DNA of 64,000 nt from Gillisella vitis (GCF_021559775.1 NZ_CP056047.1:2666001-2730000); one strand, 5' to 3'. Counted from the stretch's first letter, positions 1 to 11,174 are shown. Numbers and translations: made by a program. Notes: generated by a model from the letters alone, not told the origin.

Positions 1-130
1 AAAGACGCGGACAGGTCGCTGTAGTGGCGAAAAATCACACCCGGCTTTCCCGTCTTCACCTGCTGTTTACACGGGCTGGAATATCTGGGAAAGCTTAACA
101 CCATGATCCCAGTTGAGTAACGGTCCAGCA

Positions 131-496
131 ATGACTCAGAAAATACTTCTTGCCGAAGACGACAACGACATGCGCCGCTTCCTGGTGAAAGCCCTGGAAA
201 AGGCCGGATACAAGGTATCCTCCTATGACAATGGCGCCAGCGCCTATGACAGGCTTCGGGAAGAGCCCTTCTCGCTGCTCCTGACCGACATCGTCATGCC
301 GGAAATGGACGGCATCGAGCTGGCCCGCCGCGCCACCGAACTCGACCCGGACCTGAAGGTGATGTTCATCACCGGCTTTGCCGCCGTGGCATTGAACGCC
401 GATTCCAAGGCGCCCAAGGATGCCAAGGTCCTGTCCAAGCCCTTTCACCTGCGCGACCTGGTAGACGAGGTCAACAAGCTGCTGACCGCCGCCTGA
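131..496 (+). CDS. cpdR: CpdR-like single-domain response regulator
   Basis: A stand-alone CheY-like receiver of 121 residues with no output domain. The acidic pocket (E9, D10, D11), the phospho-acceptor D53 in the LTDIVMPEMDG motif, T81 and K103 are all present. In Caulobacter and Sinorhizobium, proteins of this type (CpdR) act in their unphosphorylated form to direct the ClpXP protease to its substrates and so control cell-cycle progression; that role is carried over from the family. A TTG at 113 would add six residues, but the ATG at 131 gives the usual length and begins MTQKILLAEDD as is typical. It stands alone, with tRNA-Val downstream. Family assignment is firm; the CpdR subtype is inferred from length and the ITGFAA segment. 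Confidence 0.85.
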   Translation: MTQKILLAEDDNDMRRFLVKALEKAGYKVSSYDNGASAYDRLREEPFSLLLTDIVMPEMDGIELARRATELDPDLKVMFITGFAAVALNADSKAPKDAKVLSKPFHLRDLVDEVNKLLTAA

Positions 497-760
497 GACC
501 GCCTGGTTCCAGCGACTGCGCCGCTCAGATTGGAATCCTCCAATCGGGCGCGATTTGCGACCATCATGCGTCGCATCGCAAGCGGCTCGGCAAATGATGC
601 ATGCGCCAGGTTCTGGCGCATGGTAGATCGCGACAGCGAGGCGCTTGCGCGTAAACCCGGAAAAGCCAGCAGATACAACCGCTTGCCGAATTCTTGATCC
701 AAACCGCGCAATAGCTATTGACGGAACCGGCGGTTTCATGGTTTACCCCCGCCATCGGAT

Positions 761-835
<75 letters not shown>

Positions 836-1038
836 TCCGATTTTATTCCCTTTTAGAGCATTTGAATGCCATTTCGGCTTGTCGATGACAGGCTTGGTTC
901 CTATCACGCACATAGGCCGGTTCACCGTGGCCTGCCGGCTCGCTCACCATCGTGACCAGAGCCTTAAGAATCGTTCCCGGGCAAGTTTTTTGCCCTTTCC
1001 CTATTTTCTATACCGCATTGCACCCTAGATGGGTTTGG

Positions 1039-2181
1039 ATGCAGACTATTTTTGAAACATTGCAACATGCCGTCGCATGGATGCCGGATTGGGCTGTTTC
1101 GCTTTGCGTCCTGCTTCTTGCTTTTCTGGTGGGCATGTTAATTCAGCACTTCGGCTTCCGCATCCTGACGCGGCTAACGGAAAATCGCGATCTTTTCTGG
1201 CGCTCACTGGTGCAGCGCACCCGACGACCCTTGCGGCTTGCCATCCTGACCTGGACGCTCTCCATCGGCGTGACTGTCGCACCTCTAAGTGATGCAGCAG
1301 CCAATATCGTGCGCCACGCTCTGCTGCTCTGCTTCGTCATCGTTGTCGGATGGATGACCCGCACCGCCCTTCATATCTGGGTGACCGTCTATCTTCGCCG
1401 TTTCAAGCTTGATGCCGAAGACAATCTACTAGCCCGCAAGCATGTCACCCAATCCCGCATCATGGAAAGGGTGGCCGCCACCGGCATCGTCGCCCTCACG
1501 GCGGCAGCCGTTCTGATGTCTTTTCCGGCGGTGCGCCAATATGGGGTCAGCCTGCTGGCCTCAGCGGGTGTGGCGGGTATCGTTCTCGGTCTCGCCTTAC
1601 AGCCAATGCTGAAAAATCTGTTTGCCGGGCTGCAATTGGCCATCACCCAGCCGATCCGCATCGATGACGCGCTGATTGTTGAAGGTGAGTTCGGTCATGT
1701 CGAAGAAATAACCGCCACCTATGTGGTGGTGAAGCTCTGGGATTGGCGAAGACTGGTCCTGCCCCTCAATTATTTCATCGAAAAACCTTTCCAGAACTGG
1801 ACCCGCGAAGGTGCAGCGCTGATCGGCACGGTCATGCTCTACATGGATTATTCCGTTCCGGTCTCCACGCTGCGCCGAAAAACTGAGGATATTGTCAGGT
1901 CAGCACCGTTGTGGGATGGAAATGTCTTCAACCTCGCCGTCACGGACCTGAAGGATCAGGTGATGGAAATCCGTATTCTGGTGTCCGCCGCCAGCGCCGG
2001 GAAGGCTTTCGACTTGCGCTGCTATGTGCGCGAAAAGCTGATGGACTTCATCCAGAAGGACTATCCCGATGCCTTGCCGCGCCTGCGCATTCATCAGGAA
2101 AAGCCACAGACGTTGAAGGACGGGTCGATGTCACCGATCCAAGGCAGAGCGACCGCACGGTCGGAGAAGATAGACGCCTGA
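1039..2181 (+). CDS. MscS-family mechanosensitive ion channel
   Basis: Inner-membrane channel protein of about 380 residues. Four or five hydrophobic segments (roughly residues 16-38, 70-90, 95-112, 145-163, 170-190) precede a glycine/alanine-rich pore helix (ASAGVAGIVLGLALQ) and the MscS beta domain (pattern QPIRIDDALIVEGEFGHVEE, then LPLNYFIEKPFQNWTR). MscS channels open under membrane tension and release solutes during osmotic downshock. The extra N-terminal helices make it longer than E. coli MscS (286 residues), as in the YbdG/YnaI-like subgroups. The open frame extends to a GTG at 952, but the hydrophobic N-terminus begins naturally at the ATG at 1039; neither start has a strong ribosome site. 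It is monocistronic. Confidence 0.85.
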   Translation: MQTIFETLQHAVAWMPDWAVSLCVLLLAFLVGMLIQHFGFRILTRLTENRDLFWRSLVQRTRRPLRLAILTWTLSIGVTVAPLSDAAANIVRHALLLCFVIVVGWMTRTALHIWVTVYLRRFKLDAEDNLLARKHVTQSRIMERVAATGIVALTAAAVLMSFPAVRQYGVSLLASAGVAGIVLGLALQPMLKNLFAGLQLAITQPIRIDDALIVEGEFGHVEEITATYVVVKLWDWRRLVLPLNYFIEKPFQNWTREGAALIGTVMLYMDYSVPVSTLRRKTEDIVRSAPLWDGNVFNLAVTDLKDQVMEIRILVSAASAGKAFDLRCYVREKLMDFIQKDYPDALPRLRIHQEKPQTLKDGSMSPIQGRATARSEKIDA

Positions 2182-2453
2182 CACCATAGCGATCAACCGC
2201 CAACGGGAATGACCATTGTCTGCGATAATGGGCTTTTCAGCGCCATTTTTCACTCCCTTGCTGATCGAGAACGCAATCCTCTCCGATTCGTGGAATTATT
2301 CAGGTGCCGCTGATGAAGCGCTTGGATGTTTTGCAGAAAAATGCAACAACCCCTTCACGCCAGACCCAGCACCAGGCTGGAGCGCTGCCACGCCTTTCGC
2401 CACACGATCCTTCTGGGATTGCGGCTGCGCGCTTTCTGCAGAAAGGACCGAGA

Positions 2454-3881
2454 ATGACCGATAAAATCGTCCCCGTCATCATGGCAGGCGGCAAAGGCAC
2501 ACGATTGTGGCCGCTATCACGCGCCACCGCCGCCAAGCAGTTCCTGAAAGTGGTGGGCGAGGAAACGCTTTTTCAGTCCACCTTGCAGCGCGTCAGCGAT
2601 ACCAGTCTTTATGAAGCGCCGTTGGTGGTGACCAATGAGGAGTTTCGCTTCCTGGTCGCCGAACAGGCGCGCGAACAGGGCGTGGCGCTATCAGGCATCC
2701 TGCTGGAGCCGGTGGCGCGCAACACGGCAGCCGCCATTGCCGTCGCTGCCCGCGTCGTTGCGGAACGATTCGGGCCTGATGCGGCCCTGCTCGTGCTGGC
2801 GTCCGACCACGCCATCACCGTCGATGCCGTCTATCTTGCCTCGATCACGGCTGCTGCCACCGCCGCACGGAGCGGCAAGCTCGTCACGTTCGGCATTACC
2901 CCCACAGAACCGGCCACCGGCTATGGCTATATCGAACTGGGTGCCGATCTCGGTAACGGCGCCCATGCCGTCAGCCGTTTCGTTGAAAAGCCGGATGCGC
3001 AAAAGGCGCAAGCCCTGATCGATGCCGGAAATTACTATTGGAACTCCGGCATGTTCCTGTTTTGCGCGACAAATATCATCGATGAACTGGAGCGCTATGC
3101 GCCAGAGGTGATGGCAGCCGCGACCGAGGCCGTCGCCAAGGCCACCAAGGATATCGATTTCATCCGGCTCAATACCGAGGCCTTTACCGCAGCCCCCTCG
3201 ATTTCCCTCGATTATGCGGTGATGGAAAAAACCGCCAATGCCGCTGTTGTCCCCTCCGCCATCCAATGGTCGGATCTCGGCAGCTGGGACGCGGTGTGGA
3301 AGATCGGCGAAGCCGATGCCGACGGCAATGTCGTGAAGGGCAATGCCACCGTCCACAACACCCGCAATTCACTGGTTATCTCGCGCAACAGCCATCTGGC
3401 CGTGCAGGGCATGGACGGCGTCGCGGTGATTGCCAGCGAAGACGCGGTCTTCGTCGGTCGGCTGGACGAGGCCCAGGAAGTCGGCAATCTGGTTAAGCTT
3501 CTGGCCAGCGACAAGAAGACGGCAAACCTCACCGAAACCCACCCGACCTCGCTGCGGCCCTGGGGCGGCTATACCTCGATCCTCAACGGTGACCGGTTCC
3601 AGGTCAAGCGGCTGTTCGTCCACCCCGAAAAGAAACTGTCGCTGCAAAAGCATTTCCATCGGTCGGAGCACTGGATCTGCGTGCGCGGTACCGCCGAAGT
3701 GACGATCAACGACAAGGTGACCATGCTCTATGAGAACCAGTCTATTTATATTCCCCAGGGCGCGGTGCATCGGCTCGGCAATCCCGGCAAGATCATGCTG
3801 GAAATGATCGAAATCCAGACCGGCTCCTATCTGGGTGAGGACGATATCGTCCGACTGGTCGATGAGTTCGGTCGCACCTGA
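2454..3881 (+). CDS. manC: Mannose-1-phosphate guanylyltransferase / mannose-6-phosphate isomerase
   Basis: Bifunctional type II enzyme of 475 residues that makes GDP-mannose for exopolysaccharide and LPS. The N-terminal nucleotidyltransferase domain carries the signature IMAGGKGTRLWPLSR (about residues 9-23) and an FVEKP motif; the C-terminal cupin (type II phosphomannose isomerase) carries the metal-binding pattern QKHFHRSEHWICVRGTAEV near residue 400. Length and domain order match the AlgA/XanB/ManC family. The frame is open from 2304, but the ATG at 2454 follows GAAAGGACC and starts directly before the catalytic domain, so it is preferred. No sugar genes lie beside it. The same enzyme is called noeJ or xanB in some rhizobia. 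Confidence 0.9.
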   Translation: MTDKIVPVIMAGGKGTRLWPLSRATAAKQFLKVVGEETLFQSTLQRVSDTSLYEAPLVVTNEEFRFLVAEQAREQGVALSGILLEPVARNTAAAIAVAARVVAERFGPDAALLVLASDHAITVDAVYLASITAAATAARSGKLVTFGITPTEPATGYGYIELGADLGNGAHAVSRFVEKPDAQKAQALIDAGNYYWNSGMFLFCATNIIDELERYAPEVMAAATEAVAKATKDIDFIRLNTEAFTAAPSISLDYAVMEKTANAAVVPSAIQWSDLGSWDAVWKIGEADADGNVVKGNATVHNTRNSLVISRNSHLAVQGMDGVAVIASEDAVFVGRLDEAQEVGNLVKLLASDKKTANLTETHPTSLRPWGGYTSILNGDRFQVKRLFVHPEKKLSLQKHFHRSEHWICVRGTAEVTINDKVTMLYENQSIYIPQGAVHRLGNPGKIMLEMIEIQTGSYLGEDDIVRLVDEFGRT

Positions 3882-4194
3882 GGGGTTTAACGAGGCTGGA
3901 CACGGCAGGCGGCTTGCCCTGCCGTCATGCTCGGCCTTGTGCCAAGCATATAACATTCGATACCGTCGAAAATCCCTCTGCCAGAGGCAGATCCTCGGGA
4001 CAAGCCCGAGGATGACGCTCTGGAGACCGCCTTGAGCAAAGGTACCAACAACCGTGGGTCGGGCGACGGTTTGCAGCCTGCCAAATCACTGCCCAACAAA
4101 TTCCCAAGAAGCTGACTTGCTTTATTTCTGTGCATTGCACAAGATCAGGCACAATCAGAATGGCATTAGGTCCGGACCACGGACGAGGGGTTTC

Positions 4195-7100
4195 ATGGCG
4201 ATCAAGGCAAGCATTTATCATCTTACTCATTATAAATATGACACGCCGATCCGCCTGGGACCGCAGATCATTCGCCTGAAACCGGCGGCCCATTCCAGAA
4301 CCAAGGTTCTGAGCCACTCCCTCAAGGTCACGCCCGAAAATCACTTCGTCAATCTCCAGCAAGACCCCTACGGCAACTATCTGGCCCGTTTCGTGTTTCC
4401 CGATCCGGTCACCGAGTTCAAGATCGAAGTCGATCTCACCGCCGATATGAGCATCTACAATCCCTTCGATTTCTTCACGGAGGAAGAGGCCGTCACCTGG
4501 CCGTTCGAATACCCGGAGGATATTCGCGAGGATCTGGCGATCTACAAGAAACCAGAGCCGGACAGCCCTGCGCTCGATTCCTATCTCAAGACCCTGGACA
4601 TGACGCCGGGCCAAGGCACGGTCGATATGATCGTCGCGCTCAATGCCCGCCTGCAAAGCGAAATCGGCTATGTGATCCGCCTGGAGCCGGGCGTGCAGAC
4701 ACCGGATGAAACGCTGACCTCGGCGCGCGGCTCCTGCCGCGACACCAGCTGGCTGCTGGTGCAGATTCTCCGGCATCTGGGCTTTGCCGCCCGCTTCGTC
4801 TCCGGCTATCTGATCCAGCTGAAACCGGATCTGGAAGCGCTGGATGGCCCCTCCGGCACCAAGGTGGATTTCACCGACCTGCATGCCTGGGCGGAAGCCT
4901 ATATTCCCGGCGCTGGCTGGATCGGCCTGGACCCGACCTCCGGCCTGATGACCGGCGAAAGCCATATTCCACTGGCCGCCACACCGCATTACAAAAACGC
5001 CGCCCCGATTTCCGGCGGCTATTTCGGGCAAGCCAAGACCGATTTCGATTTCGACATGAAGGTGACACGTGTTGCCGAGCATCCGCGCATCACCAAGCCG
5101 TTTTCCGATGAAAGCTGGGAAGCACTGAACGCGCTTGGCCTGAAGGTCGATGGCGATCTGAAGGCCCATGACGTGCGCCTGACCATGGGCGGCGAACCGA
5201 CCTTTGTATCGATCGACGATTTCCAGTCGGCGGAATGGAATACAGATGCGGTTGGCCCGACCAAGCGGGCGCTGGCCGATCAGTTGATCCGCAAGCTGCG
5301 TACCCGCTTTGCCCCCGGCGGCTTCCTGCATTACGGCCAGGGCAAATGGTATCCGGGTGAAAGCCTGCCGCGCTGGACCTTCTCGCTCTACTGGCGCAAG
5401 GACGGCAAGCCGATCTGGCATAATCCGGACCTGATTGCCACGGAGACAGCCGATACCAATGTGAGCCATGAGCAGGCCCAAGCGCTGATGGCCGGCATTG
5501 CCACCGAGCTGGAGATCGAGCCGGACATGATCCTCCCGGCCTATGAAGACCCAGCAGCCTGGATCATCAAGGAAGGCAGCCTGCCGGAAAATGTCGATCC
5601 GTCCAATTCCAAGCTGGAAAGCCCGGAAGAGCGCGCCCGCATCGCCAAGGTGTTTGAGCGCGGTTTGACCATCCCGACCGGCTATATCCTGCCGGTCCAG
5701 GCCTGGAACGCCAAGGCCAGCGGTCGGCGCTGGATCAGCGAGAAATGGCGCACCCGGCGCGGCAAAATCTTCCTGATTCCAGGCGACAGTCCCGTTGGCT
5801 TTCGCATGCCGCTCGGCACCCTGCCCTATGTGCCACCCTCGCAATATCCCTATATTCACACGGCGGACCCATCCATCCCACGCACACCGCTGCCGGATTT
5901 CGGCCCGGATGCCCGCGAAGGCCGGGCGCTGTCGGAAGCCTCGCGCAAAACCAGCGACGCCCAGCAGGACCGCAACGAACAGAATATTGCCGGCTCAACC
6001 GGCGATATAACCGGCGCCGTGCGCACAGCCATGAGCGTCGAGCCGCGTGATGGCCGGCTCTGCGTGTTCATGCCGCCGGTGGAGCGGATCGAGGACTATC
6101 TGGAACTGGTAGCCGCCGCCGAGACCGCTGCGCACAATCTCGGCCTGCCGATCCACATCGAAGGCTATGCGCCGCCGCAGGACGAGCGCATCAATGTCAT
6201 TCGTGTCGCGCCCGATCCTGGGGTTATCGAGGTCAATATCCACCCCGCCGATAGCTGGCAGGATTGCGTGGCCACCACTGATATCATCTATGAACAGGCC
6301 CGCCAGACGCGGCTTGGCGCCGATAAGTTCATGATCGACGGTCGCCATACCGGCACCGGCGGTGGCAACCACGTGGTGGTTGGCGGCGCCAATCCCGGCG
6401 ACAGCCCGTTCCTGCGTCGCCCGGATCTGCTGAAAAGCCTGGTCCTGCATTGGCAGCGTCATCCGGCTTTGTCCTATATGTTCTCGGGCATGTTCATCGG
6501 CCCGACCAGCCAGGCGCCACGCTTTGACGAGGCCCGCCATGATACGCTCTATGAGCTGGAAATCGCGCTGGCCCAGATCCCCATGCCAGACAGTGGCGCG
6601 GCCCCGCCTTTGCCCTGGCTGGTCGACCGGCTGTTTCGCAACCTGCTGACCGATGTTACCGGCAACACCCATCGCTCGGAAATCTGCATCGACAAGCTGT
6701 TTTCGCCTGACGGACCGACGGGACGGCTGGGTCTGGTTGAATTCCGTGGTTTTGAAATGCCGCCGAATGCCCGCATGTCGCTGGCCCAGCAATTGCTGGT
6801 GCGGGCACTGATCGCTAGGTTCTGGAAGAACCCCATCGGTGGAAATTTCGTGCGCTGGGGCACGGCATTGCACGACCGCTTCATGCTGCCGCATTATCTT
6901 TGGCAGGATTTTCTCGAAGTGTTGTCAGACCTGCGCGAACACGGCTTCGACTTCAAGCCGGAATGGTTTGCCGCCCAGCTGGAATTCCGCTTCCCCTTCG
7001 TCGGACAGGTAGAATACGAAGACAGCAAGCTGGAGCTGCGCCAGGCGCTGGAGCCCTGGCATGTGATGGGCGAGGAAGGTGCCATCGGCGGCACGGTGCG

Positions 7101-7539
7101 CTATGTCGATAGTTCCGTTGAACGTTTGCAGGTCAAGCTGGAGACCGCCAATCCCGACCGCTACACCATTGCCTGCAATGGCCGCCGTCTGCCGCTGAAG
7201 AAAAGCGGCACAAATGGCGTGGCCGTCGCCGGTGTTCGCTACAAGGCCTGGCAACCGGCATCGGGTCTGCATCCGGTCCTGCCTGTAAACACACCGCTAA
7301 CATTCGACGTTTATGATATATGGACAGGGCGGTCGATCGGTGGTTGTGTGTATCATGTCGCGCATCCCGGTGGTCGCAGTTATGATACTTTCCCTGTGAA
7401 TGGCAATGAAGCGGAGGCTAGGCGGCTTGCGCGGTTCGAACCCTGGGGTCATACAGCCGGATCTTATCCGCTGTGGCCGGAAGCCGTCTGGCCGGAATTT
7501 CCGCACACATTGGATTTGCGGCGACCACATGGGATCTAA
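4195..7539 (+). CDS. Transglutaminase-like protein with C-terminal DUF2126
   Basis: A protein of 1114 residues. An N-terminal bacterial transglutaminase N-domain (residues 1-100) leads into a transglutaminase/cysteine-protease core with the triad C181 (GSCRDTSW), H230 (DLHAWAEAY) and D246 (GLDPTSG). The remaining 750 or so residues are DUF2126, which resembles a circularly permuted amidoligase. Families of this kind are predicted to join or cleave peptide bonds, but no substrate is known. The ATG at 4195 follows GGACGAGGGG; the frame upstream to 4054 lacks such a site. It heads a three-gene set with the ATP-grasp/alpha-E gene and a second transglutaminase. There is no signal peptide, so it is probably cytoplasmic. 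Confidence 0.88.
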   Translation: MAIKASIYHLTHYKYDTPIRLGPQIIRLKPAAHSRTKVLSHSLKVTPENHFVNLQQDPYGNYLARFVFPDPVTEFKIEVDLTADMSIYNPFDFFTEEEAVTWPFEYPEDIREDLAIYKKPEPDSPALDSYLKTLDMTPGQGTVDMIVALNARLQSEIGYVIRLEPGVQTPDETLTSARGSCRDTSWLLVQILRHLGFAARFVSGYLIQLKPDLEALDGPSGTKVDFTDLHAWAEAYIPGAGWIGLDPTSGLMTGESHIPLAATPHYKNAAPISGGYFGQAKTDFDFDMKVTRVAEHPRITKPFSDESWEALNALGLKVDGDLKAHDVRLTMGGEPTFVSIDDFQSAEWNTDAVGPTKRALADQLIRKLRTRFAPGGFLHYGQGKWYPGESLPRWTFSLYWRKDGKPIWHNPDLIATETADTNVSHEQAQALMAGIATELEIEPDMILPAYEDPAAWIIKEGSLPENVDPSNSKLESPEERARIAKVFERGLTIPTGYILPVQAWNAKASGRRWISEKWRTRRGKIFLIPGDSPVGFRMPLGTLPYVPPSQYPYIHTADPSIPRTPLPDFGPDAREGRALSEASRKTSDAQQDRNEQNIAGSTGDITGAVRTAMSVEPRDGRLCVFMPPVERIEDYLELVAAAETAAHNLGLPIHIEGYAPPQDERINVIRVAPDPGVIEVNIHPADSWQDCVATTDIIYEQARQTRLGADKFMIDGRHTGTGGGNHVVVGGANPGDSPFLRRPDLLKSLVLHWQRHPALSYMFSGMFIGPTSQAPRFDEARHDTLYELEIALAQIPMPDSGAAPPLPWLVDRLFRNLLTDVTGNTHRSEICIDKLFSPDGPTGRLGLVEFRGFEMPPNARMSLAQQLLVRALIARFWKNPIGGNFVRWGTALHDRFMLPHYLWQDFLEVLSDLREHGFDFKPEWFAAQLEFRFPFVGQVEYEDSKLELRQALEPWHVMGEEGAIGGTVRYVDSSVERLQVKLETANPDRYTIACNGRRLPLKKSGTNGVAVAGVRYKAWQPASGLHPVLPVNTPLTFDVYDIWTGRSIGGCVYHVAHPGGRSYDTFPVNGNEAEARRLARFEPWGHTAGSYPLWPEAVWPEFPHTLDLRRPHGI

Positions 7540-7646
7540 GCATGTCGCGTAAAAGTGTGAAACGGTTTTACGGAGACGACATGCGTCAACAAGAAGCCAT
7601 GTCGTTCCGGTAAACATGCGAAACCGCTTTACGAGAATGACATGCT
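7540..7646. repeat. Two tandem intergenic palindromes
   Basis: The first hairpin has outer arms GCATGTCG (7540-7547) and CGACATGC (7577-7584) and inner arms CGTAAAA/TTTTACG. The second repeats the theme imperfectly from about 7595 to 7646 (CATGTCGTT and AATGACATG outer, GGTAAA/TTTAC inner). Both resemble the short palindromes found elsewhere in this window. They lie between two genes of one likely operon and may affect mRNA stability or expression ratio. Confidence 0.7.
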
Positions 7647-7655
7647 TCGGCAGGA

Positions 7656-10076
7656 ATGAAGATGACCAAGCGTACGGCCATGGAGATGGACAGGCTGGAG
7701 AAGGACCCCGGAGCGGCGTTTGCCGATGGCTATCGGTCCTTGCCCGGTGCCGCCGATGAAATGCTGGACCGGGACGGAAACATCCGTCCGGTCTGGCAGA
7801 CTTTCGTCGCCGCCATCAACGGCATGGATGAAGAGCAATTGCACGAGCGCTTTGCCCGTGCCGACCGCTATCTGCGCGATGCCGGGGTCTTCTATCGTGC
7901 CTATGGCTCTGCCGGTCCCACCGAGCGGGCCTGGCCGTTCTCCCATATTCCGGTGCTGATCGCCGATGCCGAATGGCAGGTTCTGGCGCGCGGCCTGGTG
8001 CAGCGGGCCGAATTGCTGGAACGGGTTGTCGCCGATATTTACAGCGATAACAGGCTGGTGCAGGAGGGCTTCATTCCGCCGGCACTGATTGCCGCCAATG
8101 GCGAATTCCTGCGGCCTCTGGTCGGGGTGAAACCGGCAGGTGGCCATTACCTGCATTTCTGTTCCTTCGAGATCGGCCGTGGGCCAGATGGCGCCTGGTG
8201 GGTGCTGGCCGACCGCACGCAAGCACCTTCTGGCGCGGGCTTTGCGCTGGAAAACCGGGTGGCGACGGCGCGGGCCTTTTCCGATATCTATGCCGAAACC
8301 CATGTCCACCGGCTTGCCTCGTTCTTCGGGGCATTTCGTGACGCGCTTCAGGGCCACAAACAAAGCCCTGATGACCGGATCGCCGTGCTATCCCCAGGCC
8401 CGGCCAATGAAACCTATTTCGAACACGCCTATATCGCCCGCTATCTCGGCATCATGCTGCTGGAGGGTGAAGACCTGACGGTGGTGAACGGCAAGGTGAT
8501 GGTGCGTACCGTGGCCGGGCTGAAGCCGATCGGGGTGCTCTGGCGTCGTCTGGATGCGGCCTTTGCCGATCCGCTGGAACTGAACCAACTCAGCCATATC
8601 GGCACACCGGGCGTGGTGCAGGCGCTGCGCAACCAGGCGGTCACTTTCGTCAACGCGCTCGGCTCCGGCATTCTCGAAACCCGGGCGCTGATGGCTTTTC
8701 TGCCGACCATCTGTCGGCATCTGCTGGGCGAGGACCTGTTGCTGCCTTCAATTGCCACCTGGTGGTGCGGGCAAAAACAGGAACGCGATCATGTCGCCGG
8801 CAATATCGAGAAAATGGTGATCGGTCCGGCCTATTCCCGCCAACCGTTTTTCGACGACAACAGGCAATCGGTGCTCGGCGCGACCTTGCGGGAAACCGCC
8901 CAGCACTCGATTGCCAGCTGGCTGGAAACCGACGGCGCCAAGCTGGTCGGTCAGGAAGCCGTGACGCTCTCCACCACCCCCGCCATGGTCGATGGTAGAC
9001 TGCAACCGAGGCCGATGAGCTTGCGGGTGTTTGCGGCACGCACCAAGGACGGCTGGCAGATCATGCCGGGCGGGTTTGGGCGGATCGGCAGCGGCAGCGA
9101 TGTGGCGGCGATGGCCATGCAGGCCGGCGGGTCTGCCGCCGATGTGTGGATCGTTTCCGAAAAGCCGGTCGAGCGGATCACGCTGCTGCCAGCCGAAGAG
9201 CAGTTTACCCGCAACATGCCGGGCAGCCTGCCCAGCCGGGCCGCCGACAACCTGTTCTGGCTTGGCCGCTATATCGAGCGGGCCGAAGGGGCGCTTAGAA
9301 TTCTGCGTGCCTGGAATGCCCGCTTTGCCGAAACAGCCGATCCGAAACAGCCGCTTCTGGCCTTTGTCAGCGAATACCTCGAAGCACTGGACATCAATAC
9401 AGACCAGGGCGTGCCGGAAAGCCTGCTCGGCAATATCAACAGCGCGGTCTATTCCGCCAGCAATATCCGCGACCGGTTCTCGCCGGATGGATGGCTGGCG
9501 CTGAATGATCTCGCCAAGACCGCGCGGCGTTTTCATGAAAAGATCAAGCCCGGCGACGACGCCTCGCATGCCATGACCATCCTGCTGCGCAAGCTGGCGG
9601 GCTTTGCCGGTCTGGTGCATGAAAACATGTATCGCTTCACCGGCTGGCGCTTCCTCGCCATCGGCCGCTATCTGGAGCGCGGCATGCACATGACCCGGCT
9701 GCTCGGCCATATGGCAGGGCAGGATGCGCCGGATGGCGCGCTCGACATGCTGCTAGAGATTGGCGACAATGTCATGACCCACCGGCGGCGCTATAACGTC
9801 AACACCGCCCACCTGACCGTGACCGATCTTCTGGCGCTCGACCCGCTCAATCCGCGCTCCATCCTGTTTCAACTCAACGAGATCCACAATGAGGTAGAGC
9901 AATTGCCCAATGCCAAGGTCAACGGTCAGATGTCACGCTTCCTGCGCGAAACCGTTCGGCTGCATTCAAGCGTGGCGGTGATGACACCGGAAATGATGAC
10001 GCCTGATATCTACAATCATCTGGAAAAAGAACTGGAATTGCTGTCAGATCTTTTGGCGCAAACCTACCTCGGATGA
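7656..10076 (+). CDS. Circularly permuted ATP-grasp / alpha-E fusion protein
   Basis: A protein of 806 residues fusing two families that are usually separate genes. Residues 1 to about 490 are the circularly permuted ATP-grasp domain (DUF404/DUF407), with conserved stretches such as GSGILETRALMAFLP and a C-terminal RIGSG segment. Residues 510-806 are the all-helical alpha-E domain (DUF403), starting at LPSRAADNLFWLGRYIERAE and containing WRFLAIGRYLERGMHMTRL. ATP-grasp enzymes of this type are predicted to form peptide or amide bonds with ATP; alpha-E is a predicted partner domain. It sits 116 bases after the DUF2126 gene, and its stop overlaps the start of the next transglutaminase (ATGA), implying translational coupling. 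The biochemical role is unproven. Confidence 0.88.
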   Translation: MKMTKRTAMEMDRLEKDPGAAFADGYRSLPGAADEMLDRDGNIRPVWQTFVAAINGMDEEQLHERFARADRYLRDAGVFYRAYGSAGPTERAWPFSHIPVLIADAEWQVLARGLVQRAELLERVVADIYSDNRLVQEGFIPPALIAANGEFLRPLVGVKPAGGHYLHFCSFEIGRGPDGAWWVLADRTQAPSGAGFALENRVATARAFSDIYAETHVHRLASFFGAFRDALQGHKQSPDDRIAVLSPGPANETYFEHAYIARYLGIMLLEGEDLTVVNGKVMVRTVAGLKPIGVLWRRLDAAFADPLELNQLSHIGTPGVVQALRNQAVTFVNALGSGILETRALMAFLPTICRHLLGEDLLLPSIATWWCGQKQERDHVAGNIEKMVIGPAYSRQPFFDDNRQSVLGATLRETAQHSIASWLETDGAKLVGQEAVTLSTTPAMVDGRLQPRPMSLRVFAARTKDGWQIMPGGFGRIGSGSDVAAMAMQAGGSAADVWIVSEKPVERITLLPAEEQFTRNMPGSLPSRAADNLFWLGRYIERAEGALRILRAWNARFAETADPKQPLLAFVSEYLEALDINTDQGVPESLLGNINSAVYSASNIRDRFSPDGWLALNDLAKTARRFHEKIKPGDDASHAMTILLRKLAGFAGLVHENMYRFTGWRFLAIGRYLERGMHMTRLLGHMAGQDAPDGALDMLLEIGDNVMTHRRRYNVNTAHLTVTDLLALDPLNPRSILFQLNEIHNEVEQLPNAKVNGQMSRFLRETVRLHSSVAVMTPEMMTPDIYNHLEKELELLSDLLAQTYLG

Positions 10077-10969
10077 GCAAAGACATATCGATGCTGTACG
10101 ATCTGACACTGCATATGGGCTATGATTACGATGTGGCCGCCGCTGGTGGACGCCATATCCTGCGCATCATGCCGATCTCGCTGCCGGAGCGGCAAAGGCT
10201 GATTGCCGGTTCGATTTCCATCGAGCCGCAGCCGGATGAACGGACTGGTTTTGCCGATTTTTTCACGCATCCCGCCACGACTTTCGCCTATCGCTCTTCC
10301 CATGACAAACTGGATATCCGCCTTCAGGCTCGTATCCAGGTGGATAGCCAACCGTTCACTGCGGATTTTTCGCCACTGCTCGAACGGCTAGCCGTCGAGC
10401 TTTTCGAATATTGGTCGCTGGAGCCAGCCTCCCCGCATCATTTCACCGGATCGAGCCCACGGCTGCCTGAAAACCCCGATATTGCCGCCTATGCCCGCTC
10501 CATCGTGAAGCCCGGCATGACCGTGCGCCAGATTGCCGAACAACTTTGCGCCCGCATCCACAAGGATTTCAAATACGACCCCAAGGCCACCACTGTCGAT
10601 ACCACCCCGAAACAGGCCTTTGCGCTGAAAAAGGGCGTCTGCCAGGATTTTTCCCATATCATGATCGTGGCGCTGCGCAGCCTCGGCATTCCCGCGGGCT
10701 ATGTCAGCGGATTCCTGCGCACCATTCCGCCGCCGGGCAAGGAACGGCTGGCAGGCGCCGACGCCATGCATGCCTGGGTCAGGGTATGGTGCGGCAAAAC
10801 CGTCGGCTGGGTCGAGCTGGACCCGACCAATGATATTGCCGCCGGCACCGACCACGTCGTCGTCGCCTATGGCCGTGACTATTCCGATGTCGCACCCGTC
10901 ATCGGCGTGCTGAAAGGCTATGGCAATCACACGACCGTCCAGGCGGTGGACCTGATTCCGATTGGCTGA
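10073..10969 (+). CDS. Transglutaminase family protein
   Basis: A protein of 298 residues. An N-terminal beta domain (residues 1-120) precedes a transglutaminase-like core with C190 (KGVCQDFSH), H233 (DAMHAWVRV) and D250 (ELDPTND), all three catalytic positions being intact. Proteins of this family in bacteria often act as peptidases or ligases rather than true protein cross-linkers. Its ATG overlaps the preceding ATP-grasp/alpha-E stop by four bases, so it is surely co-translated with it. No signal peptide is visible. The frequent genomic neighbour of such clusters, the Anbu proteasome-like peptidase, does not follow here. Confidence 0.9.
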   Translation: MSKDISMLYDLTLHMGYDYDVAAAGGRHILRIMPISLPERQRLIAGSISIEPQPDERTGFADFFTHPATTFAYRSSHDKLDIRLQARIQVDSQPFTADFSPLLERLAVELFEYWSLEPASPHHFTGSSPRLPENPDIAAYARSIVKPGMTVRQIAEQLCARIHKDFKYDPKATTVDTTPKQAFALKKGVCQDFSHIMIVALRSLGIPAGYVSGFLRTIPPPGKERLAGADAMHAWVRVWCGKTVGWVELDPTNDIAAGTDHVVVAYGRDYSDVAPVIGVLKGYGNHTTVQAVDLIPIG

Positions 10970-11174
10970 CGAGGCAAGTGTCGCCTCCGTTTCAACCGCA
11001 CTATTTCAGGAATAGGTTGCATTTGAGCAACCCCATTAAGCCAGTTGCAAGCAGTGTGTCCTATCAATTCCTCAGCAGCGATGCGGATCGTCAAGCCACG
11101 GTCCTGTTGCAGGAAACACGACCGTGTGCTTTCGTTTCGTTGAAGAGATGACAAGTGCCGGATCAACGTCACGG

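Noticed and set aside
2216..2464. Small frame between the channel and manC genes
   Set aside because: No ribosome site; overlaps the manC start and has no recognisable features.
3925..5859. Open frame of 644 codons on the minus strand
   Set aside because: Antisense shadow of the transglutaminase-DUF2126 gene in G+C-rich DNA; no family motif and no ribosome site.
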